From assembly GCF_001908185.1 (NCBI RefSeq), contig NZ_LGHM01000156.1, forward strand, positions 1 through 60,789: a stretch of 60,789 bases of DNA, in the 5' to 3' direction. Shown piece by piece: positions 27,372 through 36,606 of the stretch; within the stretch, counting starts at the first letter, position 1, and every line of letters begins with the position of its first letter. The stretch comes from Bradyrhizobium sp. AS23.2 (GTDB taxonomy: Bacteria > Pseudomonadota > Alphaproteobacteria > Rhizobiales > Xanthobacteraceae). The notes beneath the pieces were generated by a model. The model searched no databases and was not told the origin of the DNA. It was given only the letters and a program-made list of their open reading frames with translations. Both the position numbers and the translations under genes were made by a program.

Positions 27372-30300
27372 ATGCTGATGGGAATGAAGTCGAGCCGCCG
27401 GACGCGCGTTCATGCCGTCTGGCTTGCTGCAATCGGATTTGCAATTGCCAGTTTGACGTGCGCGGACGTGGCGTTTGCCCAATGTGCGGGCAATACCTGC
27501 ACAGTCACGATTGCAAGCGATCCAGGGACTTCGGCAACCGGGACGACCGGCGCGGCCGGCACGTTGAGCTATGCACTCGCCTATGCCAACGCGCAGTCGT
27601 CGCCGGTGACCATCAATATCGAGACTAGTGTCACCCTGTCCGGCGCGCTGTCGCCGATCTTCAATTCGGTGACGATCAATGGCAACGGCAACACGATCAG
27701 CGGCGGCGGCACGCAGCGTATCTTCTTTATCGGCGTCGACCATGCGACGCAGACCAGCGCGGTCGTCGCGGGCTCGATCGTCGCGCAGACCCAGAACGTC
27801 GCCATCAACAACCTGACCCTTGCCAACGCCGTCGCGCGGGGCGGGGCTGGTGGAGATGGCGGCGCCGGCGGGATGGGGGCGGGTGGTGCGCTGTTCGTCA
27901 ACCAATCGGCAAACGTCACCCTGACCGGCGTCTCGTTCAACAACAACAGCGCCGTCGGCGGCGCCGGTGCGGCCGGAACGAGCGGTGGCGGCGGCGGCCT
28001 CGGCGGTGCTGGAGGCGCGACAAATCCGAACGGTCTCAATGGCGGCGGCGGTGGTGGATTGTTCGGCGCCGGAGGCGGCGGGTATGGCAATGGCGCCTCG
28101 GGAGGCGGAGGCATTTTTGGTGCCGGTGGCAATGGATATCCGTTCGCCGGGGGTGGCGGAGGTTATACCGGCGCCGGCGGTGGCCCCGACAGCAATGGGC
28201 AGGACGGCCATCTCGGGATCAGCGGTCTGACAGGCAAGCCCGGCGGAAACGGTACGGGAACAAGCGGTGGCGCCCAGGGCGGCGGCGGTGGGGGAACCAG
28301 CAGCAACGCCATGCCAAGCGGTTCAGGCGGCGGCGGGGGATTCGGCGGCCAGTCGGGCAACGGTACCCTGGGCGGAGCCGGGGGCTTCGGCGGGGGAGGC
28401 GGTGGACCTGGCGTGGACCCAAACGTTGGGGTCGGCGCAGCGGGCGGCTTCGGCGGCGGCGGCAGCGGCGCGATCGGCTACGTTCCCGGAGGCTCCGGTG
28501 GTTTTGGCGGCGGCGGCGGCGGGATTGGCGGCAGCGGATTTGGCGGGACCGGCGGGAGCGGCGGATTCGGTGGCGGTGGTGGCGCCGCCGGATACGGGTC
28601 TGCGAGCGCCGTGGGCGGCCATGGTGGCTTCGGCGGTGGCGGTGGATCTGGTCCCACCGCAGGCCAAGCCGGATTCGGCGCCGGCGATGGCGGCTCGGCC
28701 GCAGGCGGCGGTGGCGCCGCCATGGGCGGCGCCGTCTTTGTCGCCAAGGGCGGCACGCTGACCATCAACGGCAGCGGCAGCGTCACGGGCAACACTGCGA
28801 CGGGTGGTTCAGGCGCCAACACTGGCTCCGCCTTCGGCTCGGGCTTTTTCGTGCAGGGCTCGGCTTTGGCCTTCGGCGCCGGCAACTTCATCCTCTCCGA
28901 TGTCATCGCCGACCAGAACGGCTCCGGCGGCAGCAGCGCCGCGGACGGCTTTGGCGGCACAGGCGGGCAGAGCTCGATCACCAAGAGCGGCGCGGGTGCG
29001 CTGACGCTCTCCGCAGCGAACACCTATAGCGGCGGCACGACCGTCAACGAGGGCTCGACACTCGTCGTCGGCAATGCGCAGGCGCTCGGTTCCGGTACGT
29101 TGACGCTCAATGGCGGCACGATTGGCGTCACCGTAACGTTCAACGGCAGCTACACGATTGCCAACAACATCGCCGCGACTGGCGATCCCATCTACAACGT
29201 GCTCACCGGCAGCACGGTCAACCTGACCGGCGTGCTCTCTGGCTCGGGCGACGTCGTCGTTAATAAAGCGAGCGGCTATGCCGGAACGCTGATCCTCGCC
29301 GGTGCCAACACCTATACCGGCCCTACCGTCGTGGATGCCGGCACCCTGCAGGCCGGCTCGACCAGTGCGTTCGGCAGCAACTCGGCAGTCACGATCGCTA
29401 GTGGCGCCGTGCTCGATCTCGCCGGCTTCTCAAATGCGATCGGCTCGCTTGCCGGCGCCGGCACTGTCACCAACAGCGGCGGCGCGGCGACGCTGACTAG
29501 CGGCGGCGACAATACCTCGACGATGTTTTCGGGGACGATCCGTGATGGCACGGGATCGCTCACGCTGACCAAGACCGGCACCGGCCTGTTGCTGCTCTCT
29601 GGCAGCAACACCTATACCGGTGCGACCGCCGTCAGCGGCGGCACGCTGCAGGTGGACGGATCGATCGCGTCATCCAGTCTGATAACCGTCCAGGCCGGCG
29701 CGGCGCTCAGCGGCAGCGGCACGGTCGGCGCGATGGTCGTCAACAACGGCGCCATCTTTGCGCCGGGCAACGGCACAGCGGGGTCCTCGATTGCGGTCAG
29801 CGGCAGCCTCGCACTACAGTCCGGCGCGGTCTATCTGGTCCAGGTCAATCCTTCGACCGCCTCGTTCGCGTCCGTCAGCGGCGCGGCGACGCTGGGCGGT
29901 GCCACGGTGGACGCAGTGTTCGCGAGCGGCAGCTACATTTCGAAACGCTACACCATCCTGACCGCGAGTGCCGGGATCAACGGCTCGTTCGGCTCACTTG
30001 TCACAACCGGCCTGCCGAGCAGCATTAAGAGCGCGGGCCTGAGCTACGACGCCAACAACGTCTATCTCAATGTCGCCCTGAGCTTTGCGCTTCCGTCCGG
30101 CCTCAACGGCAACCAGCAGAGCGTTGCTGGCGCAGTAACGAACTTTTTCAACGCCAATGGCGGTATCGCCGCGGTCTACGCCGCGCTGACGCCGGCCGGG
30201 CTGACGCAAGCTTCCGGCGAAGAGGCAACTGGCACGCAGCAGACCACGTTTAGCGCTATGGGCCAGTTCGTGGGCCTGCTTACCGATCCCATCGCGCAGC

Positions 30301-31277
30301 GGGACGGCGGGCCAGGTGCGGCGAACGGCGCGGTCGGTTTTACCGAGGAGGATCAGGCCAGCGCCTACGCCGCACGCAAGCGCACCGACGCGTTTGCGAT
30401 GGTCAGCAAGGCGCCGCCGCAGACAGTACAGCGCTGGAGCGTGTGGGCCGCGGGTTTTGGCGGTTCGCAGACGACAGACGGCAATGCGGCCACCGGCTCG
30501 AACAATGCGACCAGCCGCATCGCCGGCACCGCGGTCGGTGCTGATTATCGGCTTTCGCCGACCACGCTGCTCGGCTTCGCGCTCGCCGGTGGCGGCACCA
30601 GCTTCGGCGTGAACGGTCTTGGCTCCGGCCGCTCCGACCTGTTCCAGGCCGGCGCCTATCTGCGCCACGCGAACGGTCCGTCGTATATCTCCGCCGCGCT
30701 CGCCTATGGCTGGCAGAACGTCACCACCGATCGCACGGTGACGATCGCCGGCACCGACCGTCTGCGCGCCGCGTTCGACACCAATGCGTATTCCGGTCGT
30801 ATCGAGGGCGGCTATCGGTTCGTCTCACCGTGGATCGGCGGGATCGGCATCACACCTTATGGTGCGGCGCAGTTCACGACGATTGATCTGCCGGCCTATG
30901 CCGAGCAGGCCGTCTCCGGCTCGGCCGCGTTCGCCCTGAGCTATGCCGCGAAGAGCGTCACGGACACCCGCACCGAGCTCGGCCTGCGCTCAGACAAATC
31001 CTTCGCCATGCAGGACGGCGTGCTGACACTGCGTGGCCGCCTGGCCTGGGCGCATGATTTCAATCCGGATCGATCGATCGCCACCACCTTTCAGGCGCTA
31101 CCGGGCGCAAGCTTCGTCGTCAATGGCGCGGCGCAGGCCCGCGACTCCGCGCTCACAACGGCGTCCGTGGAGATGAACTGGTTGAACGGCTGGTCTGCGG
31201 CGGCGAGTTTCGAAGGCGAGTTTTCGAACGTTACGCGGTCCTACTCGGGTAAAGGCGGCGTCCGCTATGCATGGTGA
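27372..31277 (+). CDS. Autotransporter (type Va) with glycine-rich passenger
   Basis: About 1301 residues from the ATG at 27372; starts at 27378 and 27384 are equally possible. A signal peptide ends at AFAQ (about residue 38). A short beta-helix-like part (40-150) is followed by an extremely Gly-rich section (about 155-456) with many GGGG, GGFGG and GGAGG repeats. Three autotransporter-associated strand repeats follow, marked by GAGALTLSAANTYSGGTTV, LILAGANTYTGPTVVDAGTL and LLLSGSNTYTGATAVSGGTL. The last 280 residues or so (from QRWSVWAAGFGG) are the outer-membrane barrel, ending GKGGVRYAW with an aromatic terminus. It is probably a surface-exposed adhesin-like protein. Confidence 0.93.
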   Translation: MLMGMKSSRRTRVHAVWLAAIGFAIASLTCADVAFAQCAGNTCTVTIASDPGTSATGTTGAAGTLSYALAYANAQSSPVTINIETSVTLSGALSPIFNSVTINGNGNTISGGGTQRIFFIGVDHATQTSAVVAGSIVAQTQNVAINNLTLANAVARGGAGGDGGAGGMGAGGALFVNQSANVTLTGVSFNNNSAVGGAGAAGTSGGGGGLGGAGGATNPNGLNGGGGGGLFGAGGGGYGNGASGGGGIFGAGGNGYPFAGGGGGYTGAGGGPDSNGQDGHLGISGLTGKPGGNGTGTSGGAQGGGGGGTSSNAMPSGSGGGGGFGGQSGNGTLGGAGGFGGGGGGPGVDPNVGVGAAGGFGGGGSGAIGYVPGGSGGFGGGGGGIGGSGFGGTGGSGGFGGGGGAAGYGSASAVGGHGGFGGGGGSGPTAGQAGFGAGDGGSAAGGGGAAMGGAVFVAKGGTLTINGSGSVTGNTATGGSGANTGSAFGSGFFVQGSALAFGAGNFILSDVIADQNGSGGSSAADGFGGTGGQSSITKSGAGALTLSAANTYSGGTTVNEGSTLVVGNAQALGSGTLTLNGGTIGVTVTFNGSYTIANNIAATGDPIYNVLTGSTVNLTGVLSGSGDVVVNKASGYAGTLILAGANTYTGPTVVDAGTLQAGSTSAFGSNSAVTIASGAVLDLAGFSNAIGSLAGAGTVTNSGGAATLTSGGDNTSTMFSGTIRDGTGSLTLTKTGTGLLLLSGSNTYTGATAVSGGTLQVDGSIASSSLITVQAGAALSGSGTVGAMVVNNGAIFAPGNGTAGSSIAVSGSLALQSGAVYLVQVNPSTASFASVSGAATLGGATVDAVFASGSYISKRYTILTASAGINGSFGSLVTTGLPSSIKSAGLSYDANNVYLNVALSFALPSGLNGNQQSVAGAVTNFFNANGGIAAVYAALTPAGLTQASGEEATGTQQTTFSAMGQFVGLLTDPIAQRDGGPGAANGAVGFTEEDQASAYAARKRTDAFAMVSKAPPQTVQRWSVWAAGFGGSQTTDGNAATGSNNATSRIAGTAVGADYRLSPTTLLGFALAGGGTSFGVNGLGSGRSDLFQAGAYLRHANGPSYISAALAYGWQNVTTDRTVTIAGTDRLRAAFDTNAYSGRIEGGYRFVSPWIGGIGITPYGAAQFTTIDLPAYAEQAVSGSAAFALSYAAKSVTDTRTELGLRSDKSFAMQDGVLTLRGRLAWAHDFNPDRSIATTFQALPGASFVVNGAAQARDSALTTASVEMNWLNGWSAAASFEGEFSNVTRSYSGKGGVRYAW

Positions 31278-31696
31278 ACCGCGATGTTGCGCCAGCATTT
31301 CGCCTCGGTCCAGGGCAGGTGAGGCGACGGGCTAATTCAAAAACATCAATGCAGGTTGAGACGCTCGGCACGACGTCGCACTCACCGGAATGGTATCGTC
31401 GGCGTGGGCGAGGAGCCCGGGAGGCCCCGTATGATCATGCATCACATGTGCCTCTCTACGATTTTAATCGTGGAGTTCTGCCGATGACACGGGCGTCGTT
31501 TTGACCGGACTCGCTGCGCCTCAAGCAGATTCCGATCGTCACCCGCAACGGAGAAGCTTTTCGATATTCTTGCTCGAAGCCTTGCATTGCTCGCGGCGGC
31601 TACAGGCCAATCGCATCCTTCGACAATACGCCCATCTCATCACGACGTCCGATCAGCGTGCAGCTTCAGATGCGCCCAGCCTCAAGGGATCTGACA
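31278..31696. other. Intergenic stretch downstream of the autotransporter
   Basis: No supported gene is seen. Small overlapping ORFs have no motif or ribosome-binding site. No clear terminator hairpin was recognised directly after the autotransporter stop. Confidence 0.5.
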
Positions 31697-31888
31697 ATGT
31701 CAATCAGTGAGAAATCACAGCGGAAAAGCTTGATTCAGATTCCGGAGCCGAGCGAGACCACGCTGCTGTCGATCATCGCGGTCGGCTTTTGTATTCTCCA
31801 TATCCTGACCTTCGTGTTCTTAATGCCTCCCTCGGCAACCAGGACCGCCGCTCCATCGTTGGAGAAGGCGCTTGCCCTCTACGATTAG
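31697..31888 (+). CDS. Small single-pass membrane protein, function unknown
   Basis: A 63-residue ORF starting MSISEKSQRK with AAGGGA about eight bases upstream. A hydrophobic helix, TLLSIIAVGFCILHILTFVF, sits in the middle, and the tail is short and polar. It resembles a small membrane protein, but I do not recognise a family. The surroundings are decayed DNA, so it could be a non-gene. Confidence 0.45.
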   Translation: MSISEKSQRKSLIQIPEPSETTLLSIIAVGFCILHILTFVFLMPPSATRTAAPSLEKALALYD

Positions 31889-31984
31889 CTTAACGACCGT
31901 TCGATCAAGCTCATTGGTCGGAGGACTGCGCCCGCAATCGACGCGGAAATCGCATCGCCATCGCGGAGATGCGGGTCACCAGCT

Positions 31985-32087
31985 CTAAAGCGCGATGAGA
32001 TTGGGACGAATCGTCATCGCACTTTAGGTTGTTGTTTGGGCATGATCTATTCGGAAAAACAGAGGTCGCGCTTTTCCGGATCATGCT
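31985..32087. repeat. Composite dispersed repeat, second copy, inverted
   Basis: 31985-32027 is the CTAAAGCGCGATGAG...CATCGCACTTTAG imperfect inverted repeat, and 32040-32087 is GCATGATCTATTCGGAAAAA...CTTTTCCGGATCATGCTC. Order and sequence match 11733-11862 when read on the opposite strand. The rest of 31889-32206 contains no gene. A minus-strand frame at 32108-32190 reads LTADRTAITKFDGKFTR before a stop and looks protein-like, but is too short to assign. Confidence 0.8.
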
Positions 32088-32211
32088 CTGGCGCAACGTT
32101 CCAGTTTCGCCGCACGTCTATGCGGTGCGCGTGAACTTGCCGTCGAACTTGGTGATGGCGGTGCGGTCCGCGGTGAGGTGCAGTGCGGACGCCATCACTC
32201 GGTGCTGACCA

Positions 32212-32312
32212 CGCTGGTTGAACGGCTGGTCTGCGGCGGCGAGTTTCGAAGGCGAGTTTTCGAACGTCACCCGCAGCTACGCCGGCAAGGGCAGGTTCGC
32301 TACGCCTGGTGA
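32212..32312 (+). pseudogene. Autotransporter barrel 3'-end remnant (partial duplication)
   Basis: Positions 32214-32267 are identical over 54 bases to 31178-31231 in the upstream autotransporter gene, encoding WLNGWSAAASFEGEFSNV. The copy then diverges (TRSYAGKG) and loses one base, so the family's terminal VRYAW and stop (ending 32312) are in a different frame. Nothing of the rest of the barrel is present upstream. This is the end of a second autotransporter gene or a recombination product. Confidence 0.85.
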
Positions 32313-32318
32313 GCGGCC

Positions 32319-32540
32319 TTAGCCTTCCAGTGTGAATCCGACGCGCAGCGTCACCTGGTAGTGGCGCACCGTGCCGTTCTCGATATGGCCGCGCGTCTGC
32401 ACCACCTCGAACCACTTCATCTCGCGAACGGTCTTGGAAGCGCGGCTGACGGCGTTCTTGATCGCGTCGTCGATCGAGGTCTCGGACGATCCGACCAGTT
32501 CCAGGATCTTGTAGACGTGATCCTTCTCGGCTGTGGCCAT
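32319..32540 (-). CDS. Dodecin family protein
   Basis: A 73-residue protein with the dodecin layout: VYKILELVGSSETSIDDAI, then AVSRASKTVREMKWFEVVQT with the conserved Trp that stacks on flavin, then a strand pair ending YQVTLRVGFTLEG. Dodecins assemble into hollow 12-mers that store flavin or CoA in the cytoplasm. The length matches the family (65-75 residues). Confidence 0.95.
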   Translation of the reverse strand: MATAEKDHVYKILELVGSSETSIDDAIKNAVSRASKTVREMKWFEVVQTRGHIENGTVRHYQVTLRVGFTLEG

Positions 32541-32717
32541 GGCGTGTCTCCCCTTGGGCTACGTATGGCCGGATACCGCTCTCGCGAGAACGCGCATTCG
32601 AGAGACGTCCGGCCTCGACTCTGAACGGGCGCCGGCGCTTCGGGTTCCCTGCTCAGCGATGGCCCGCATGCGCCAGCCGAGGTGGAGCAGGCCGCGTTCG
32701 CCTGCTAAGCGCTATCC

Positions 32718-33599
32718 ATGGATTCGGCGCGGCGCGACAGGACGATCGGCTCTCTCTGCCTCTGCGTGACGGCGTTCGGCTGGGCGCTGAACTGGCCGCT
32801 GATGAAGCTGTTGCTCCAGGAATGGCCCCCGCTGTTTGCGCGTGGGCTTGCCGGCGTCTGCGCCTCGCTCATTCTTGGCACCCTGGCGCTGAGCCGGAAG
32901 GAGTCGTTCGCCGTTCCGCGCGAGGCGATCCCGCGGTTGTTGTTTGCGACCCTTACGAACGTCTTTGCCTGGATGGGGCTCGGCACGGTCGCGATGAAAT
33001 ATGTGACCGTAAGCGAAGGGGCGCTGCTCGCCTACACCATGCCGATCTGGGCAATGCTGTTCGCCTGGCCGGTGCTGCAGACGCGGCCGACCATGCGGGA
33101 CGTCTTCGGACTCGTCCTCGGCGTCGCCGGCGTCGCGCTGCTCCTGAGCGGCAACGGTTTTGTGTTCGGCGCCGACAAGCTGCTTGGCATTGTGCTGGCG
33201 CTGCTGTGCGCCATCCTGTTCGCGCTCGGCAATGTGCTCAACCGCAAGCCGCTGCCGATGCCGCCGCTGGCCGTCGTCGCCTGGCAGGTCGGGCTCGGTT
33301 GCGCCGCGATGCTGATCCTCGGCATCCTGTTCGAGCATCCCAATGTCTCGGCGATCACGCCCGTGGGGCTCGGCTGCTTTGTCTACATGACGCTGGTGCC
33401 GATGGGTGTCTGCTACGTCACCTGGTTCGAGACGCTGCGCCGCCTGCCGCCGACCTCGGCCTCGACCGGCATGCTGATCGTTCCCGTGATCGGCGTGATC
33501 TCCGCCGCGATCATCCTGGGCGAGCCGCTTGGCGTGCGTGAATGGGGGGCAATGGCGCTCACGCTGGGCGGCGTGACGCTGGCCCTGCAGCGGGCGTAG
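32718..33599 (+). CDS. EamA/DMT-family transporter
   Basis: A 293-residue protein with about ten membrane helices in two EamA repeats. The first includes GSLCLCVTAFGWALNWPLMK and the second begins near LLGIVLALLCAILFALGNVL. The end AAIILGEPLGVREWGAMALT is the typical C-terminal EamA helix pair. It probably exports a small metabolite. It is divergent from dodecin and convergent with a broken GT87 gene. Confidence 0.92.
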   Translation: MDSARRDRTIGSLCLCVTAFGWALNWPLMKLLLQEWPPLFARGLAGVCASLILGTLALSRKESFAVPREAIPRLLFATLTNVFAWMGLGTVAMKYVTVSEGALLAYTMPIWAMLFAWPVLQTRPTMRDVFGLVLGVAGVALLLSGNGFVFGADKLLGIVLALLCAILFALGNVLNRKPLPMPPLAVVAWQVGLGCAAMLILGILFEHPNVSAITPVGLGCFVYMTLVPMGVCYVTWFETLRRLPPTSASTGMLIVPVIGVISAAIILGEPLGVREWGAMALTLGGVTLALQRA

Positions 33600-33604
33600 A
33601 GATC

Positions 33605-34911
33605 TTACTCCGCGGGGCACAGCCTGCGTCCCGCGCCACAGCAGTCGCAGCAGCAGGACCAGCAGCGCGATCAGTGCGAAGCCGCCGAGCGCGGGTGCAA
33701 AATGCTGATTGGGATCGGCCTTCTGTCCGGACTGCACTGCCAGGCGCGCCGGCTGCACCAGCCCATAGGCTCCGGCGAGCAGGATCAGCCCGTAGATCAC
33801 GCTGCGCTCGCCCGGGCGCGCCATCCTGGGGAGATCGGGCAGCGTCAGGGCAAGACCGATCCCGAGCATGGGCAGGTCGTAATCATAGGCATACGGGCTG
33901 ATCATCACCGATACCATCGCCGCGATACCGAACGCGAAGGCGGGCGACACGCCGCGTGCCACGCCGAGCGGGACGGCGAGCAAGGCGAGCGCGGCAACGC
34001 TCGCCTGTCCCCAGAAGGCGGCGCTGGCCGGAAAGCCGGCCTTGTACAGCGCCGCATAGGCCGAATCATGCGGAATAGCGGATAGAAGCCCTGCTCGAGG
34101 TAGCTCGCCGATTCCCTGATCGCACCGAGCCATGCGGTCCAGATCTGCCATCCGAACAGGAGCGTGCAGAGCAGCGAACTCGCAAGCACGACAGCCGCAG
34201 CCGTCCCGAGCGCAATCCAGCGGCGCGTCGCCAGCAAGTAGAGGCTGACGGCAATCGCAAGGTGCGGCTTGATCACCATGGCGCCAAGTGCGAGGCCGGC
34301 GACCAGCTGCCGCCGCTCCACATTGAGGCAAACGAGCCCGATCATCGCCCCGTGAGAAAGCCGTTCTGCCCGCAGCCGATCGTGATCGCGAGGGCTGGAA
34401 ACAGGATCACCAGGACTTGCGCGAAATTTGCGCCGGCAATCGCGCGCAGCGTCACGAGGTAGACCGCGAGCGTTGCAGTGGTGAAGAGGAGATAGCCGAC
34501 GCCGACGTGCAGGAATGCGAGCGGTGCGAGCAAGAGGCCGTATTGCGGCGGATAGGTCCAGGGCATGAAGCCGGTCGCGCCACCCGCAGCGTCCATCTGC
34601 ATCTTCAGCAGCGCCTTGAAATGATAGACCTGGTCGAGATCGCCGAGCCAGATGCGCAGCGCGACGATGTGGAAGGCGTCGAAGTCGGCAAGCTCGCGGT
34701 CCGCCCAGCCGCCGAAGCGGGCGAACCAGAAGGTCTTGAAGGCGACGATCACCGTCAGCGCCGCCAGCACGAAGCGCACATAGGCTGCTCGCTTTGACGG
34801 CGAGGCATGGAGCTGTTCCAGCGTTTCGGCGAGCATGGGCGACGACCTCGAACCGGATGGATCGGCGGGCCGGAAGGCCGGCCCGTCGATCACGGCCGAG
34901 ATTGCCGTCAT
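33605..34911 (-). pseudogene. DUF2029 / GT87-family glycosyltransferase, frameshifted
   Basis: A membrane protein gene split over three frames. Residues from 34911 to 34342 encode the N-terminal half, including FMPWTYPPQYGLLLAPLAFL and GCGQNGFLTG, then hit a stop. The next frame continues directly with MIGLVCLNVERRQLVAGLAL and VIKPHLAIAVSLYLLATRR. A second shift near 34075 leads to DSAYAALYKAGFPASAAFWG and ISPYAYDYDLPMLG. A third near the end would restore a CPAE stop at 33605. Joined, the parts make a full-length GT87 protein, which normally mannosylates lipid-linked glycans. Three small indels argue for decay or sequence errors. Confidence 0.82.
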
Positions 34912-34943
34912 AGACTAAAGGACGGTAAGGAAAGGATAAGGAA

Positions 34944-35241
34944 TGGGCCGAGAACGGCACCTCGTCCGAGGACAAGATCGCCACCGACGGCCAGGTCTAC
35001 GACCTCGACCGCATCATGTTCCTGCGCAACTATCTGACCCAGATGCAGCGCACGATCACGCGAGGGCGTGCCGATCCGCGGCTACTTCCTGTGGAGCCTG
35101 ATGGACAATTTCGAGTGGATTTTTGGCTACGGGAAACGCCTCGGCCTCTATCGGGTCGACTTCGCAACGCAGGCGAGGGTGCCGAAACTGAGCGCGGCGT
35201 CCTATCGCGACGTAGTGGCGCGGAATGCGATCGGGGTGTGA
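34944..35241 (+). pseudogene. GH1 beta-glucosidase C-terminal remnant
   Basis: The first frame reads AENGTSSEDK (34947 onward), with the ENG motif that holds the GH1 nucleophile Glu, then YDLDRIMFLRNYLTQMQRTI. After a frameshift at about 35062 it continues as GVPIRGYFLWSLMDNFEWIF and GYGKRLGLYRVDF with a final PKLSAASYRDVV, ending at 35241. This is the last 90 or so residues of a family whose length is about 450. The rest is missing. Confidence 0.85.
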
Positions 35242-35267
35242 GCGTCCGCGAGGCGTCCGACCGACGT

Positions 35268-35870
35268 CTACGGAGCTTTACGGCGCGGATACTCCCGCTC
35301 GAGCCGCGCGATTTCTTCGGCAGGCGCGGCAATGAGCTTCAGCTGGCGCTGCGATAGAATGCCCCCGCCGCAGGGGCCAAAACGACCGTCGATGCGCCCA
35401 TGATAAATCGTCTCGCCGCCGATGGTCGTTACCTTGTCTGAGGTGGACTCGATGCCGATTGTGAGGACTGCCCCGGGCCGCCACTGCCGCCGCCACGGGG
35501 AGCAGCTGGCGTCGCACCATCCATAGTATGCAATGATTGCTTTGCCATCGCGCTGGGTTCGAGGCAGAACACCTCTCAAAATCCTGACATGCGTGAATGT
35601 CAGCAATTCGACCGGAGCTTGAGCTTCCAAACCGCCGAGAAGGCGCTCCTTGGCAAGGCGAGCGCTGAAGACAATCGGGCTCAGATTGGCGAGGGCGGCA
35701 CGTGCCTCGAGATCCGCGACCTTCTTTGCCGGATCGATGCTCGCATCGACGGACTCGAAGTGGGGCGGGATGGCGGACGCGCAGTCCAGAGCACGGACGT
35801 TAAAGGGCCACCCAACGCCAAGCGCAAACGATATCGCTGCTGACAGCGCGCGGTGGCAGCCAGGCTTCAT
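35268..35870 (-). CDS. Secreted protein of unknown function
   Basis: A 200-residue protein with a signal peptide (HRALSAAISFALGVGWPF, cleavage likely near VRA-L) and five mature cysteines or so, including ALDCASA, YYGWCDASCSPW and GPCGGG. The middle region ELLTFTHVRILRGVLPRTQR and the QRQLKLIAAPAEE end look like a conserved beta domain. I do not recognise a named family. It lies 15 bases downstream of the HNH gene on the same strand. Confidence 0.75.
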   Translation of the reverse strand: MKPGCHRALSAAISFALGVGWPFNVRALDCASAIPPHFESVDASIDPAKKVADLEARAALANLSPIVFSARLAKERLLGGLEAQAPVELLTFTHVRILRGVLPRTQRDGKAIIAYYGWCDASCSPWRRQWRPGAVLTIGIESTSDKVTTIGGETIYHGRIDGRFGPCGGGILSQRQLKLIAAPAEEIARLEREYPRRKAP

Positions 35871-35885
35871 ACCGGTCCTTGGATC

Positions 35886-36443
35886 CTACGGATCCAGCTC
35901 CGTATCCCAGTAGAGATAGTCCAGCCAGCTGTCGTGCAGATAGTTCGGCGGGAAGAGGCGACCGTTGCGGTGGAGCTGGTGCACGGTCGGCGCGAACGCG
36001 CTCTGGCGCGGGAACATTTTTGCCTGTGCGGGCGTGAGATTGCCCTTGCGCAGGTTACAGGGCGAGCACGCCGCGACCACGTTCTCCCAGGTGGTCTGGC
36101 CGCCTTTGCTGCGCGGGATGATGTGATCGAAGGTGAGGTCTTCGGGCGAGCCGCAATATTGGCAGGCGAAACGATCGCGCAGGAAGACGTTGAAACGGGT
36201 GAAGGCAGGATGGGTGGACGGCTTGACGAAGGATTTGAGCGAGACGACGCTCGGCAGCTGCATTTGCAGCGTGGGACTTCGAACCGCCTGATCGTAATGC
36301 GCTACGATATTGACGCGGTCGAGGAACACCGCCTTGATCGCGTCCTGCCACGACCACAACGACAGTGGGTAGTAACTCAGCGGCCGGAAGTCCGCGTTCA
36401 GGACCAGCACCGGCCAACTGCCTTGCGAGACATGTGCGTTCAA
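35886..36443 (-). CDS. HNH endonuclease family protein
   Basis: A 185-residue protein. It begins with WPVLVLNADFRPLSYYPLSL, typical of a widespread bacterial HNH protein. The HNH domain has zinc-binding C94-x2-C97 (CQYCGSPEDL), the catalytic region FDHIIPRSKGG (Asp106, His107), Asn121 and C126-x2-C129 (CSPCNLRKGN). The fold suggests a metal-dependent nuclease. The biological role of this conserved family is unclear. It is divergent from the TctC-type gene. Confidence 0.92.
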   Translation of the reverse strand: MNAHVSQGSWPVLVLNADFRPLSYYPLSLWSWQDAIKAVFLDRVNIVAHYDQAVRSPTLQMQLPSVVSLKSFVKPSTHPAFTRFNVFLRDRFACQYCGSPEDLTFDHIIPRSKGGQTTWENVVAACSPCNLRKGNLTPAQAKMFPRQSAFAPTVHQLHRNGRLFPPNYLHDSWLDYLYWDTELDP

Positions 36444-36479
36444 GTAACGCTCCCGGCCTCCAATGTACGCTGCGAAGCA

Positions 36480-36502
36480 GCATGTATTGACATACTACAT
36501 GC
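36480..36502. promoter_or_regulatory. Palindrome between divergent genes, possible operator
   Basis: GCATGTA (36480-36486) and TACATGC (36496-36502) form a seven-base inverted repeat with a nine-base spacer that includes TTGACA, a possible -35 element for the rightward gene. It sits between the HNH gene and the TctC-type receptor. No regulator is adjacent. Confidence 0.35.
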
Positions 36503-36606
36503 AGCGTGACGGGATTGTGAAGCCCGTTGAGCGACTTATTCAGGCGCAGGCAATGCGGCGGCGGGGTGGCAAAACGCTCAAAATCGCCGCGATTTGGGGG
36601 GAATCC

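Noticed and set aside
27840..28740. Possible CRISPR-like or tandem DNA repeat
   Set aside because: The repetition is at the level of Gly codons in an open reading frame, without uniform repeat units or spacers.
27581..29023. Pro-rich minus-strand ORFs opposite the Gly-rich autotransporter region
   Set aside because: Gly codons read backwards give Pro codons, so long open frames are expected there.
31271..31504. A 77-codon ORF after the autotransporter
   Set aside because: It has a random-looking composition and overlaps the autotransporter end; no start signal.
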